A stretch of DNA of 64,000 nt from Nitrosopumilus sp. b1 (GTDB lineage Archaea > Thermoproteota > Nitrososphaeria > Nitrososphaerales > Nitrosopumilaceae), in assembly GCF_014078545.1 (NCBI RefSeq), contig NZ_MU078723.1, positions 124,001 through 188,000 on the forward strand, in the 5' to 3' direction. Shown one piece after another: positions 15,262 to 24,273 of the stretch. Below the pieces are notes generated by a model. It was not told where the DNA came from. It saw nothing but the letters and a program-made list of their open reading frames with translations, and searched no databases. The position numbers and the translations under genes were made by a program. Within the stretch, counting starts at the first letter, position 1, and each line of letters begins with the position of its first letter.

Positions 15262-17454
15262 TTACTCTTTATCGATAAACTCATCAACAGTTGGAGCATC
15301 TGGTGCCAATCCCTTTCTCTTTCGAATCTCAACTATTGCTTCAGATAATCTAGACTTTGGAACTTCTGCCCACATCTTAAAGTGAGAGTTCCACATTGCT
15401 TTCCCAGCAGTCTGTCCCCTCATCTCTTCAGATAGTGTAAAGGTCTCTGATGCTGGAATCTCACCTACTACGATACTTAGTGCACCTTTTTGTGACATGT
15501 CAAGTACTTTACCCCTCTTTCCAGAAAGGACAGTTGCTACGTTTCCAACCATGTCAGTTGGCACTCTAACTTCTATAGCTAAAATTGGCTCCAATAGTGA
15601 GGTACCAGCAGTGAGTAGTGCACCCATGCATGCACGACGTGAAGCAGGTCCTAATTGTGATAGACCTCTGTGTGCAGTATCCTCGTGTGGAACAAAGTGA
15701 GTAAATGTGAATTTACAGTCCCTCATCTGCTCTTTACAGAGTGGGCCTTCTTTCATTACTTCTTCAAATCCAGAGTTTATAGAGTCAGTTGACTCTCCAA
15801 CAAACTGGACACCTTTTGTTCCATTAATCATAACATTTCCACGTGAATCTAATTTCATAATTCTCTTGATAGTATCAGTATCCCATCCTTGGGCTTTGAG
15901 CAAGTCTGCCATCTCCTTTTTGTCTTTCATCTCACCGATTTGGCCAGAACGCAACATGTCGCCAATTTTTGGCTCGAGTGGTTCAACCTTCATGAAAATC
16001 TTGTTGTGTCTGTTTGGTGATTTTGACATGATAGGCTCACATGCGCCCTTGACTGTCTCTCTATAGTTGATCAAGGGTTCTGATGTAATAATTTCAATCT
16101 TAGTATCTTGAATACGGTGAGTTGCAACATCAAGGTGTAGCACACCCATTCCAGCAATGATAGTCTCACCGCTTTCTTCATCAATTTTTACTACAAGGTT
16201 TGGATCCTCAATGGTTAGTTGACGTAACACCTCAACAAGTTTTGGCAAGTCCTTTGGATGCTTTGGCTCAACTGCAACCTGAACTACTGGTTCAGAAACA
16301 TAGCTTACACCTTCAAACATTTTGATTCCGCTAACAGATGATATTGTATTACCAGAACGAGCTTCAATTAGCCCCATTAATGCGGGAATGTTTCCTGCGC
16401 CTAGCTCACCTACTTGTTCCCTTTGGTTTCCCATGAAAAAGTTTACTGATTGAATTCTTCCTTCACGTTTTGCATCAATAATGTTAATTGTTTGACCATC
16501 CTTTATTGTTCCAGAAAACAGTCTACCGACTGCCACAGGTCCTGCTGCCTTGTCAAGTACCATGTTTACTACCATCATGATGGTTGGACCATCATCTTTG
16601 CATGCAAGCAAGGCCTTTCCAATATCAGAATCTAGATCACCCTTCCAAATTTTTGGAATTCTGTATCTTTGTGCTTCATGTGGTGGGGGATGATGTTTTA
16701 CAACCATTCCAAGTACTGCTTCAGCTAGTGGTGCCTTTGCTACTAATTCATCTACTTTGCCATTCTGATAAGCATCAATTACATCTTTGAATGTGATTCC
16801 TTTTTCTTTCATTACATCAACGTTGATTGCCCACTTGTCTTTTGCAGATCCAAATGTTACACTAGCCTCCTGAATCTTTACCTTCCACTTGTCTTTGTAG
16901 TCAGGTTCTGCATAGGTGTCAATTAGGTCATTAAAGTTAGATACTACATTTGCAAGAGTCTCTTGCATCTTTTCAGGAGTTAATCTGAGTTCTTTGATGA
17001 GTCTATCTACTTTGTTGATAAACAAAACTGGCTTTACTCGCTCCTCAAGTGCCATTCTAGTTACTGTCTCAGTTTGAGTCATGATTCCCTCTACTGCATC
17101 ACATACTACTACTGCACCATCAATTGCTCGAAGGCTTCTAACCACTCTACCGCTAAAGTCTACGTGGCCTGGAGTATCAATCATGTTAATGACGTATTCT
17201 GTTCCTTTGTGGGTATAGTGTAATGTTACATTTGCTTGGTAAATTGTAATTCCTCTCTCTTGTTCTTCTTTATCAAAGTCCATTGCAAGTGCAGTTCCGG
17301 CTGCAGAGGGGGCAATAATTCCAGAGTGAGCTAAAAGGCTATCACTCATTGTTGTCTTTCCATGGTCTACGTGAGCAATGACACCAAAGTTTCGGATCTG
17401 CTCCTTGTTTTTGATGATCTTTAAGACCTGCTCAGTTGACTTGTACTTTGCCAT
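15262..17454 (-). CDS. fusA: Translation elongation factor aEF-2
   Basis: A 730-aa translocase GTPase that moves tRNA and mRNA through the ribosome. G1 is AHVDHGKTTMSDSLLAHSG, G3 DTPGHVDFSGRV, G4 NKVDRL. Domain II and III motifs follow (AGPVAVGRLFSGTI; IAGMGVLHLDVATHRI), and the domain IV tip HEDTAHRGLSQLGPASRR keeps the histidine that is modified to diphthamide in archaea. Length and domain order are standard. No other translation-factor gene is adjacent except the GGQ protein downstream. Confidence 0.97.
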   Translation of the reverse strand: MAKYKSTEQVLKIIKNKEQIRNFGVIAHVDHGKTTMSDSLLAHSGIIAPSAAGTALAMDFDKEEQERGITIYQANVTLHYTHKGTEYVINMIDTPGHVDFSGRVVRSLRAIDGAVVVCDAVEGIMTQTETVTRMALEERVKPVLFINKVDRLIKELRLTPEKMQETLANVVSNFNDLIDTYAEPDYKDKWKVKIQEASVTFGSAKDKWAINVDVMKEKGITFKDVIDAYQNGKVDELVAKAPLAEAVLGMVVKHHPPPHEAQRYRIPKIWKGDLDSDIGKALLACKDDGPTIMMVVNMVLDKAAGPVAVGRLFSGTIKDGQTINIIDAKREGRIQSVNFFMGNQREQVGELGAGNIPALMGLIEARSGNTISSVSGIKMFEGVSYVSEPVVQVAVEPKHPKDLPKLVEVLRQLTIEDPNLVVKIDEESGETIIAGMGVLHLDVATHRIQDTKIEIITSEPLINYRETVKGACEPIMSKSPNRHNKIFMKVEPLEPKIGDMLRSGQIGEMKDKKEMADLLKAQGWDTDTIKRIMKLDSRGNVMINGTKGVQFVGESTDSINSGFEEVMKEGPLCKEQMRDCKFTFTHFVPHEDTAHRGLSQLGPASRRACMGALLTAGTSLLEPILAIEVRVPTDMVGNVATVLSGKRGKVLDMSQKGALSIVVGEIPASETFTLSEEMRGQTAGKAMWNSHFKMWAEVPKSRLSEAIVEIRKRKGLAPDAPTVDEFIDKE

Positions 17455-17500
17455 ATTCGCAAATCCTTGGTCTTGAGGTATTAAATCTTATGAAGAAATA

Positions 17501-18409
17501 TCAGTAGATCATCTTATCACTTGCATTTCGTAGTTTTTTTGATGTAACGAAATGACAATCTTTTTGGCCATTTCTCTTTGCCAAGTTTAATGGAACAAGT
17601 TGTGAAAAAAAGGTGTAAAAAAGAAATTGTGAAATTTTATCACCATACAACGGATCAGGATGGATGACATCTAGCCCAACTTTTTTGAGTTGTCTTGCAA
17701 GATTAGAATTGTGGGGATTTTTTTTCTCAAAGATTACAACGGTATCGCCGGGCTTGCAGGAAAATAACTCCATATGTGAGAACTGTTCAATTCTTTCATA
17801 GTATGCCTCTTTTCCCAATATTTCATAGAGTTTTGCAGCAGCATACATTGCAGACGGATATGTAATCAGATTTCCTAAAAAGAAAACTCTCTTTCCAAGA
17901 CTAATCCTTTGTGCCTGTCTTTTTGCGTTCTGAAATATTTTTGCAGGGTTTTTTATCTTAAAATTATTCACCAAAGAGATGCATGTTAGTGCAGATTCTA
18001 AATAGCTGATACTTCCTGCAGTAAAGACATCATTGTTTGGAAATTTTAATGAAATGACTCTTGAAACTGTCTTTCCAAGCTTATTCTGAGGATTTGCAGT
18101 AATCCCAATGGAATGTTTTGCAAGCTTTGCTGCCTTGATATTAGATATTGTTCTGCCAGATATCGACACTACACAAACATCGTTTTGTTTTGGTATGCTG
18201 GGATTCTTTAGCAGGTCTAGTGGGTCCATTGCACGCACACGAAACTCAGAGAATGCCTCTGCAAGCATAGATGCAGCAAGTGAATCACCACTGCCACAAA
18301 AGATAGTTTTTGATTGCTTGTTTCTTGGAATGATACCACTTGGCTTGAATTTTCCCAAACATTCTACCTGAAGATTGACGTCTTTTTCAAATGCCTCTAT
18401 AGTTTGCAC
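17501..18409 (-). CDS. SIS-domain protein (sugar isomerase/phosphosugar-binding type)
   Basis: A 302-aa protein with two SIS-like halves. The first has IFCGSGDSLAASMLAEAFSE and VVSISGRTISNIKAAKLAKH, the Ser/Thr-rich phosphosugar-binding segments; the second has VFFLGNLITYPSAMYAAAKL and ERIEQFSHMELFSCKPGD. This is the fold of GlmS C-terminal and phosphoglucose isomerase-like enzymes. Substrate unknown; it lacks the glutaminase domain. Just downstream of a 43-aa gene and upstream of aEF-2 on the same strand. Confidence 0.8.
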   Translation of the reverse strand: MQTIEAFEKDVNLQVECLGKFKPSGIIPRNKQSKTIFCGSGDSLAASMLAEAFSEFRVRAMDPLDLLKNPSIPKQNDVCVVSISGRTISNIKAAKLAKHSIGITANPQNKLGKTVSRVISLKFPNNDVFTAGSISYLESALTCISLVNNFKIKNPAKIFQNAKRQAQRISLGKRVFFLGNLITYPSAMYAAAKLYEILGKEAYYERIEQFSHMELFSCKPGDTVVIFEKKNPHNSNLARQLKKVGLDVIHPDPLYGDKISQFLFYTFFSQLVPLNLAKRNGQKDCHFVTSKKLRNASDKMIY

Positions 18410-18451
18410 TAAAATGTTGTATTGTACCCCAATTATTATTTTGAGTGTTCT

Positions 18452-18583
18452 CTAGTTTTCTATTAATTCTAGATGAGATTTTTCTAGATGATCGGATATT
18501 TTGTTGAGTTCTTTTGTGTTTAGATGAGGTAGTCTCTTTGATGCTTCTCTGATTTTGTCAGCCATATGGGTTGTAATTACCAT
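18452..18583 (-). CDS. 43-aa helical hypothetical protein
   Basis: ORF MVITTHMADKIREASKRLPH and onward; two amphipathic helices with no hydrophobic stretch. Translation could also begin at the internal ATG at 18565 (MADKIREAS), giving 37 aa. It occupies the gap between the SIS gene and mqnD. No family recognised. Confidence 0.4.
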   Translation of the reverse strand: MVITTHMADKIREASKRLPHLNTKELNKISDHLEKSHLELIEN

Positions 18584-18686
18584 GGAGAAATCAAACAAGT
18601 AAAATCATAAGTAAACTAGTATGTTCAAAAAAGAACACAGATTCTTTGTGACTTTGATTTTTATATCCAAGTTTTTGAGCTAGACT

Positions 18687-19511
18687 GTGGAAATTTCAGT
18701 AGGACATACTCCTGATTCTGATGATGCATTCATGTTTTATGGAATGTTTACAGGAAAGGTTCAATCATCAGACTTTACTGTAAAGCACGTCATTGAAGAT
18801 ATTGAAAAGCTAAACAGAAAGGCGGTCAATCCAGTTCTAGATGTAACTGCAGTCTCGGTTCATGCATGCGCCTACATTCCAGGGTATACTATCCTACGAA
18901 GTGGAGGAAGTTTTGGAATAGGATATGGGCCAATTGTTACTGCAAAAAAATCAATGACACTCGATGAGCTAAAAGATTCAAAGATTGCCATTCCTGGAAA
19001 GATGACTTCGGCATTTTTGCTTCTACAGCTAATGATTGGCAAGTTTGAGTATGTCGAGATGAATTTTAGTGACATTCCAAAGGCAGTCAGTGATGGAAAG
19101 GTAGATGCAGGGCTAGTCATTCATGAGACTCAGCTGTCCTATGAGCAAGAGGGAAACAAAAAGCTCTTTGATGTAGGGGAGTGGTGGAATGATACCACAA
19201 ATGGATTGCCAGTTCCATTGGGAATCAACGTAATGAAGACATCGCTAGGTACTGATTTGATCTCAAAGTTTGATAGATATCTCCAGGATTCCATAGAATA
19301 TGGATTGAAGAATCTTGATGATGCAATGGAGTATGCCATGCAGTATAGCAGAGGAAAATCAAAGGATTTGATTGAGAAATTTGTAAAGATGTACGTAAAT
19401 GATGTAACTGTAAACATGGGGGATTCAGGGGAAAAATCAATTAGAATGTTTTTTGAGATGGCAAAAGAAAATAATCTTGTGCCAGACTTTGAGCTAAAAA
19501 TAGCTCCATAA
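18687..19511 (+). CDS. mqnD: 1,4-dihydroxy-6-naphthoate synthase MqnD
   Basis: A 274-aa periplasmic-binding-fold enzyme. The N-terminal signature VGHTPDSDDAFMFYGMFTGK and later DVTAVSVHACAYI, SGGSFGIGYGPIVTAK and IHETQLSYEQEG are diagnostic of MqnD. It converts cyclic dehypoxanthine futalosine to 1,4-dihydroxy-6-naphthoate in the futalosine menaquinone pathway. Start is GTG. mqnE is 1 kb downstream on the opposite strand. Ammonia-oxidising archaea are known to make menaquinones, which fits. Confidence 0.93.
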   Translation: MEISVGHTPDSDDAFMFYGMFTGKVQSSDFTVKHVIEDIEKLNRKAVNPVLDVTAVSVHACAYIPGYTILRSGGSFGIGYGPIVTAKKSMTLDELKDSKIAIPGKMTSAFLLLQLMIGKFEYVEMNFSDIPKAVSDGKVDAGLVIHETQLSYEQEGNKKLFDVGEWWNDTTNGLPVPLGINVMKTSLGTDLISKFDRYLQDSIEYGLKNLDDAMEYAMQYSRGKSKDLIEKFVKMYVNDVTVNMGDSGEKSIRMFFEMAKENNLVPDFELKIAP

Positions 19512-19537
19512 TTATACTACAATTTACAAGATTAATC

Positions 19538-19828
19538 ATGGGTGATGGAATCGGCGGTCCTGTGATAAATTGTCTCTCAGGTGATGTATTTGAAATGTCA
19601 GTGACACACTTTCGCAAGGACAACAAGGAACAGTATGACGTGTTAGAAAGAATCCAGATATCAAAGATCGATAATCCAGATGAGCCACAGTACCAAGAAA
19701 AGACAAAAGAAGATCTAGAGCGGGCACTGAAAGGAAAGTTTGTCACATGTAATGTAATGTACAGAGACAAAAAGACAGACAGATTGGTTTGTAACATATT
19801 TGTTCAAAGACCACCAGAAGGATTCTAG
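19538..19828 (+). CDS. Hypothetical 96-aa protein
   Basis: Soluble 96-aa protein, MGDGIGGPVINCLSGDVFEM at the start, and KFVTCNVMYRDKKTDRLVCNIFV near the end, suggesting a small beta-rich fold. No family recognised. It is 26 bases after mqnD on the same strand and probably in the same transcript; any role in quinone synthesis is unsupported. Confidence 0.65.
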   Translation: MGDGIGGPVINCLSGDVFEMSVTHFRKDNKEQYDVLERIQISKIDNPDEPQYQEKTKEDLERALKGKFVTCNVMYRDKKTDRLVCNIFVQRPPEGF

Positions 19829-19870
19829 GAAAATACTCTAAATACGGTAAAATGCCAAGTATTATTACAA

Positions 19871-20152
19871 ATGGTTCTAATCGATAGAAAAATTCTGCTT
19901 GGAGGAATTGCAATGATTATTGTTGGAACCATTCTCATTCTTTATCTAAATGAATCAATGCCAGTTGGAGTTTCTGGAATGACAGACGAGGAGGCAATTG
20001 ATCTAATACTAAAACAAAGAGAGAATCAAGACTTTACTACTCTGGCAGGAATTTTAATTGGCGTAGGCTTTCTATTGGTACTGATTAGCTTTGGTGCAAG
20101 AAGAAAGAGACCAGGCAGTGCTAAAAAGACAGAAAAAAAGCCAGCACAGTAA
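19871..20152 (+). CDS. Small two-helix membrane protein
   Basis: A 93-aa protein with two hydrophobic helices (about residues 9-25 and 56-74) separated by an acidic loop, then a basic Lys/Arg-rich tail (RRKRPGSAKKTEKKPAQ), which predicts both termini in the cytoplasm. No family recognised. It lies in a run of forward genes behind mqnD. Confidence 0.65.
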   Translation: MVLIDRKILLGGIAMIIVGTILILYLNESMPVGVSGMTDEEAIDLILKQRENQDFTTLAGILIGVGFLLVLISFGARRKRPGSAKKTEKKPAQ

Positions 20153-20189
20153 TCAAAGATTTTAATCGTACACAGAGTAATTAGACTCA

Positions 20190-20498
20190 TTGATTCATGC
20201 AGAAATTAGTCTGTATCCGATTGGCACCAACACAACTAGTGCAAGCTTTTACATCGCAAAGGCAATCGAGGTGATTAAAGACTACGAGGGAGTACGATAC
20301 GAGGTAAACCCCATGGGGACAATTCTTGAATCAACCAGTATTGATAAAATTTATGATGCTGCAAAGATGATGATGGAAGTAATTCACAATCTAGGAGTGC
20401 ATCGAGTAGAAGTAATCATCAAGGTAGACTCAAGGATGGATAAGAACCAAAAGCTAGAAGAAAAGATGGAATCAATAAAAAAGCAGTTAGGCCACTAG
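20190..20498 (+). CDS. MTH1187-type thiamine-binding protein
   Basis: A 102-aa ferredoxin-like-fold protein of the MTH1187/YqgV (PF01910) family: AEISLYPIGTNTTSASFYIA, YEVNPMGTILESTS, and VHRVEVIIKVDSR. Family members bind thiamine-like ligands and tetramerise; the physiological role is uncertain. Start is TTG (TTGATTCATGCAG). The 3' end overlaps the convergent mqnE gene by 4 bases. Confidence 0.85.
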   Translation: MIHAEISLYPIGTNTTSASFYIAKAIEVIKDYEGVRYEVNPMGTILESTSIDKIYDAAKMMMEVIHNLGVHRVEVIIKVDSRMDKNQKLEEKMESIKKQLGH

Positions 20499-21598
20499 AA
20501 TTTTTTTAGAACTTTAAAGTGAGTGTTTCTCTGAGCTGGAACGCGTCCAATCTCTTTTACCATGTTTGCAAGCTCTAGCACTGAGGAATCAGTAGGTTTT
20601 CCTGCTGCACGGTAAATCTCCTCAGAGAATGCAGTGCCAACCAAGTCACTTCCACCATTTGATAGTGCAACTTGAGCTAGCTTTTTGCCAAAGGCAACCC
20701 AGTATACAGATATGTTGTTTAACACACCTGCAAGCATCAGTCTAGACAATGCAATAACTTTGAGATCATAGATTGATGATGATTCATGAGTAACAAGGTT
20801 CTCTTGTTCTAGCTCAGTATTATCAAGACTAAACTTTAACGGAATTAATGTCAGAAATCCATTTGTCTTTTTTTGCAGTTCACGAATTTTTATTAGATGA
20901 TCAACGATGTGTTCTGGTTTTTCAATGTGACCATACAGCATTGTAACGTTGCTCTGAATCCCAAGATTATGTGCTTCTTCGATGGTGTTTAGCCATTCTT
21001 GTCCACTGCATTTTCCACGAACAATCTTTTGTCTGATATCAGGATGAAATAGTTCTGCTCCTCCACCAGGCATAGAGTCAAGACCTGCATCTTTTAGTCT
21101 AGATAGTATTTCTTTAGTAGAAATTTTTGTTAGTTTTGAGAGATAGAAAATTTCTGCAGCAGTAAATGCCTTGATGTTCAAATCAGGGTGATTCTTTTTG
21201 ATAATTCTCATCATGTCTTCGTAATAGTCAAGTGGTAATTTTGGATGAAATCCTCCAACAATGTGAACTTCAGTAGCACCCATGTTTTTGGCAATTCCAA
21301 CTCTTTGCTCAATTTGCTCAGGAGTCAGAGTGTATGCATCTTCTTCGTCACCTTTACGATAAAAGGCACACATCTGACAGCTTGCAGCACAAACGTTTGT
21401 GTAATTCATGTAGTATGATGCTGCAAAGGTCACAGTATCGCCAACTAGTTTCTTTCTTGTGATGTCTGCTACTGCGCCAAGCATATGCAGATTATCATAA
21501 TTTAGCAGCTCCATTCCATCATCAAAGGATAATTCCTCTCCAGCGATTGCCTTCTCAAGTGCCTTTGATTGACCGATTAGTTGCTCTAACATAATCAC
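20495..21598 (-). CDS. mqnE: Aminofutalosine synthase-type radical SAM enzyme (MqnE)
   Basis: A 367-aa radical SAM enzyme. The cluster motif is CAASCQMCAFYRK (CxxxCxxC, about residues 70-77). Strong family markers are VHIVGGFHPKLPLDYY, KAFTAAEIFYLSK, LDSMPGGGAELFHPDIR, TMLYGHIEKPEHIVDH and LIPLKFSLDNT, which fit MqnE (adds the adenosyl radical to a carboxyvinyl-benzoate) better than MqnC; CofH is a related alternative. With mqnD it gives two futalosine-pathway steps in the window. No mqnA, mqnB or mqnC gene is visible here. Confidence 0.88.
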   Translation of the reverse strand: MIMLEQLIGQSKALEKAIAGEELSFDDGMELLNYDNLHMLGAVADITRKKLVGDTVTFAASYYMNYTNVCAASCQMCAFYRKGDEEDAYTLTPEQIEQRVGIAKNMGATEVHIVGGFHPKLPLDYYEDMMRIIKKNHPDLNIKAFTAAEIFYLSKLTKISTKEILSRLKDAGLDSMPGGGAELFHPDIRQKIVRGKCSGQEWLNTIEEAHNLGIQSNVTMLYGHIEKPEHIVDHLIKIRELQKKTNGFLTLIPLKFSLDNTELEQENLVTHESSSIYDLKVIALSRLMLAGVLNNISVYWVAFGKKLAQVALSNGGSDLVGTAFSEEIYRAAGKPTDSSVLELANMVKEIGRVPAQRNTHFKVLKKF

Positions 21599-22103
21599 CT
21601 CACCGAATCTGCAAATATATAACTAATTGAACAATCGTGTACTTTTTTTACCTTTGAACCTATGATGTATCGTGAAAATCAATCTTGACTCGATAGAACA
21701 GGCCTCATCACCTATCGAATTATTCTATCAGGGTTGTAAATCGGTAGGTCCTCTGCGGTGAGTTTTCCAGACTCGTTACTTGCCCTAAGAAAGTCAAGAT
21801 AGTCTCTAGTCTTTATTTTTAGAGTAATTTTCCTCAAGGTGTCTTATGATATTGCAAATAATCCTAAATCTTGATCAATCGATGAATCATTGAGTCTGGG
21901 TTAATTGAAAATCAGATTGGATTGTATGATGACCTACTAGTTTTAATCAGAAAACCCTAGAAGACAATTAATGCTTTGTACTATTCAAGGATGCATGACG
22001 TATTATTGAGATTAATCAAGATCATTCTCAGCCAGTAAGTAATGATCTTACAATATATAGAAAGCATAAACCTGTGTTTGACATGATTTGATATTGTTTA
22101 GGC
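21599..22103. other. Intergenic stretch of about 500 bases with remnants and inverted repeats
   Basis: AT-rich region with no long ORF. It holds a possible gene remnant (21712-21837, reverse), a 6-bp inverted repeat CGATAG/CTATCG (21691-21717) and a 9-bp inverted repeat AAGATCATT/AATGATCTT (22018-22049, 14-base loop) close to the end of the metallo-beta-lactamase-fold gene. It marks the left edge of the accessory patch. No recognisable insertion-sequence end or tRNA was seen. Confidence 0.5.
21712..21837 (-). pseudogene. Possible C-terminal gene remnant or 41-aa protein
   Basis: Reverse-strand frame that reads YLDFLRASNESGKLTAEDLP then IYNPDRIIR before a stop. The composition is like a folded protein's C-terminus, but the frame closes with a stop codon about 43 codons upstream of its end and only a TTG could start it (21837). 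It may be what is left of a larger gene removed when the accessory patch was inserted. Parent family not recognised. Confidence 0.3.
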
Positions 22104-23459
22104 TTAAGTTAGAATTTCTTTATTTGATAAATCATCACGTGATAAAGTTAAAAAATTTAATGCCATAAAGAAATCATTGTCAAATACATCTGGTTTTCGT
22201 TCCCAATTTAATTGAAATGATAAGTAACCACTATTCCAGCTAGTTTCTCTAGTGAGCATTTTTTCAAAATATTTCATCGGAGTCACACATTTGAGATAGT
22301 TATCTTGTATGTTTTCATTATAACTAATTTCTCTGCTTTTGAAATCGATGACAAAATTGTTGGGAGGATTATCAGAAAATTCAATAACAAACCTAGAGAA
22401 AGGTTTGAGATTATAAAGATCACATTTTTCAAACATATTTTTTACTGCTTTTGGAAATATTTTTTTAACATACTCTAAATTCCCTTTTGACAGTTTACTA
22501 ATTTCAGATTCTGGAGAGTAATATTTTTTAGCAATTTCAAGAAGCGATGGAATCTCTTTTGTATTTATATTCACCATCATCTTACCATTTTCAAATTTAA
22601 TTGCATCATCTTCATAAAGATACCAGGTAGGAATACCTGTATTTTTTTGATATCGTTCAGCAACTTCTTTTTTGTCTATCCAATGACCGTTTAAATGATG
22701 TTTTGCAAACTCTAAAGATTTAGGACCCATAACTACAAATTCAGAAGAATATGGCATTAGATTTTTTGGAGAAACAATCTTGATGAATTTAAGAATAGAT
22801 TCCTCTCGTTTCATCTCACTAGAATCTCTGAATTTATTTTTTTCTTCTGTTGTCATATTGTAGCAAAGAGGATAATCGGAAGCTGCTCCATTATAATTGA
22901 ATCCTAGCAAATCACACCCTTTCATTTTTTCCAATAATGGCTTTATATGGTGTGGATTATACGGAGTATTGTCTGCAAGAAGTACTAATTTTATATCTTC
23001 AATTTCCAAAATAATTCCTGTATCTATAGCTAATCGTGAAATATCTCGAGGTTTAATATGACTGAATTCTAATCCAGAAGTGTTCAAAGGAGGCACAACT
23101 TCTGCAAAAATTCCTTTCTCAATTTCAATACGCTGATTTCTTTTTAAAATTGTAATATTTGTAAATCCTGCTTTTTCAATTTTTGAAATCATAATGTGAT
23201 TTGGATAAACTTCAGGGACGATCATTTTAGTGGATTTGGGAAAACGAGAAATAGTTCCCATATCAAAATGATCGGTGTGAATATGACTTGGAAAACAATG
23301 GGTAACGTTTTCAAGAAAATCTAATGAAGTTTTTAACGGAGGATAAGGCGCCCAGCCCCCGTCAAAAATTCCCTTTGAAGTCCATGGATCTAAAACAAAA
23401 AGAAATTTGTCTGTCTTAATAGTACTAAATGCATTAGAATAATTTTTGAAAGTAAACAT
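22104..23459 (-). CDS. Metallo-beta-lactamase-fold hydrolase (UlaG/CMAH-like)
   Basis: A 451-aa protein with the zinc motif HIHTDHFDMG near residue 60 and later metal-ligand positions in a MBL-fold layout (IKLVLLADNTPYNPHH; DLLGFNYNGAASDYPLCYN). The long C-terminal part (MPYSSEFVVMGPKSLEFAKH, TGIPTWYLYEDDAIKFE) is like the CMP-sialic-acid hydroxylase/UDP-sugar hydroxylase-type MBL proteins of cell-surface sugar clusters. The ATG at 23459 is preferred to the GTG at 23462 because it sits 25 bases from the shared palindromic TATA. Adenine-rich, low-GC coding differs from neighbours, suggesting acquired DNA. Confidence 0.75.
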   Translation of the reverse strand: MFTFKNYSNAFSTIKTDKFLFVLDPWTSKGIFDGGWAPYPPLKTSLDFLENVTHCFPSHIHTDHFDMGTISRFPKSTKMIVPEVYPNHIMISKIEKAGFTNITILKRNQRIEIEKGIFAEVVPPLNTSGLEFSHIKPRDISRLAIDTGIILEIEDIKLVLLADNTPYNPHHIKPLLEKMKGCDLLGFNYNGAASDYPLCYNMTTEEKNKFRDSSEMKREESILKFIKIVSPKNLMPYSSEFVVMGPKSLEFAKHHLNGHWIDKKEVAERYQKNTGIPTWYLYEDDAIKFENGKMMVNINTKEIPSLLEIAKKYYSPESEISKLSKGNLEYVKKIFPKAVKNMFEKCDLYNLKPFSRFVIEFSDNPPNNFVIDFKSREISYNENIQDNYLKCVTPMKYFEKMLTRETSWNSGYLSFQLNWERKPDVFDNDFFMALNFLTLSRDDLSNKEILT

Positions 23460-23476
23460 CACTCATTAAGAAGAAA

Positions 23477-23490
23477 TTTAATATATTAAA
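23477..23490. promoter_or_regulatory. Palindromic bidirectional TATA element
   Basis: TTTAATATATTAAA is a perfect 14-bp palindrome midway between the two divergent starts: ATG 23459 on the reverse strand and TTG 23509 on the forward strand, each about 25 bases away. One TBP site could drive both leaderless transcripts. Confidence 0.55.
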
Positions 23491-23508
23491 GTGTGGAGGA
23501 CTAGCAAG

Positions 23509-24273
23509 TTGGAAAAAATAGAATCTTATTCTACTATGGCAAATTCAAAAAACCCAAATCCTGTAGAATTAGATTATTATCAAAAACTTGAAAAATATAT
23601 AAATTCAAGTCCTAGCAACATTGTTGAAAAATTCAAAAATTTTACCAAATATGTTCCACGTCAAGACTTGACCCGATTCTTAGTAAAATATGAGATTTTT
23701 AAAAAAATTCTAAACGTTTCGGGTTCAATTGTAGAATGTGGTGTTCTTCATGGTGCTGGCTTGATGTCTTTTGCGCATTTGAGTTCAATATTTGAACATC
23801 TGAATCATGAAAGAAAAATCATAGGATTTGATACATTTGAAGGATTCCCTGATGAAGCATCTATACATGATAACAAAGAATATGCAAAAAAAGGAGAATT
23901 GGCGATTAATTCTTATGAAGATTTAATAGAATGTGCTAAACTTTATGACGAAAATAGGTTTCTAAACCACGTTCCAAAAATAGATCTTATTAAAGGAGAT
24001 ATTCTTGAAACGGTTCCAAAATATTTAAAAGAAAATCCTCAAACAGTAGTTAGTTTGTTATATCTTGATGCAGATCTTTATGAACCAACAAAAGTTTGTC
24101 TAGAAAATTTTGTACCTCGTATGCCAAAAGGTTCTGTCATTGTATTTGATGAGATTAATGACAAAGTCTGGCCAGGAGAAACAACAGCTCTTCTCAACAC
24201 TGTTGGAATTCAGAATTTACGATTACAAAGATTTCCATTTGATACTAAGGTATCATATGCTGTTTTAGAGTAA
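23509..24273 (+). CDS. TylF/MycF-family macrocin-type O-methyltransferase
   Basis: A 254-aa methyltransferase. Motif I region is GSIVECGVLHGAGLMSFAHL, then IIGFDTFEGFPDEASIHDN, and the metal-binding VVSLLYLDADLYEPTKVCLE and VIVFDEINDKVWPGET. These are typical of TylF/MycF enzymes that methylate sugar hydroxyls in natural products and surface glycans. An open frame extends upstream to a GTG (23491) and an ATG exists at 23536; TTG at 23509 is preferred because it lies 25 bases from the palindromic TATA and 9 bases behind GGAGG (23495-23499). It forms an accessory pair with the divergent MBL gene. Confidence 0.82.
   Translation: MEKIESYSTMANSKNPNPVELDYYQKLEKYINSSPSNIVEKFKNFTKYVPRQDLTRFLVKYEIFKKILNVSGSIVECGVLHGAGLMSFAHLSSIFEHLNHERKIIGFDTFEGFPDEASIHDNKEYAKKGELAINSYEDLIECAKLYDENRFLNHVPKIDLIKGDILETVPKYLKENPQTVVSLLYLDADLYEPTKVCLENFVPRMPKGSVIVFDEINDKVWPGETTALLNTVGIQNLRLQRFPFDTKVSYAVLE

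Noticed and set aside
15150-15332. 60-aa ORF at the end of the aEF-2 gene
   Set aside because: It overlaps the aEF-2 C-terminus in another frame and reads as Arg/Met-rich noise.
19139-19797. Reverse ORFs across mqnD and the 96-aa gene
   Set aside because: They lie opposite well supported genes and lack family features.
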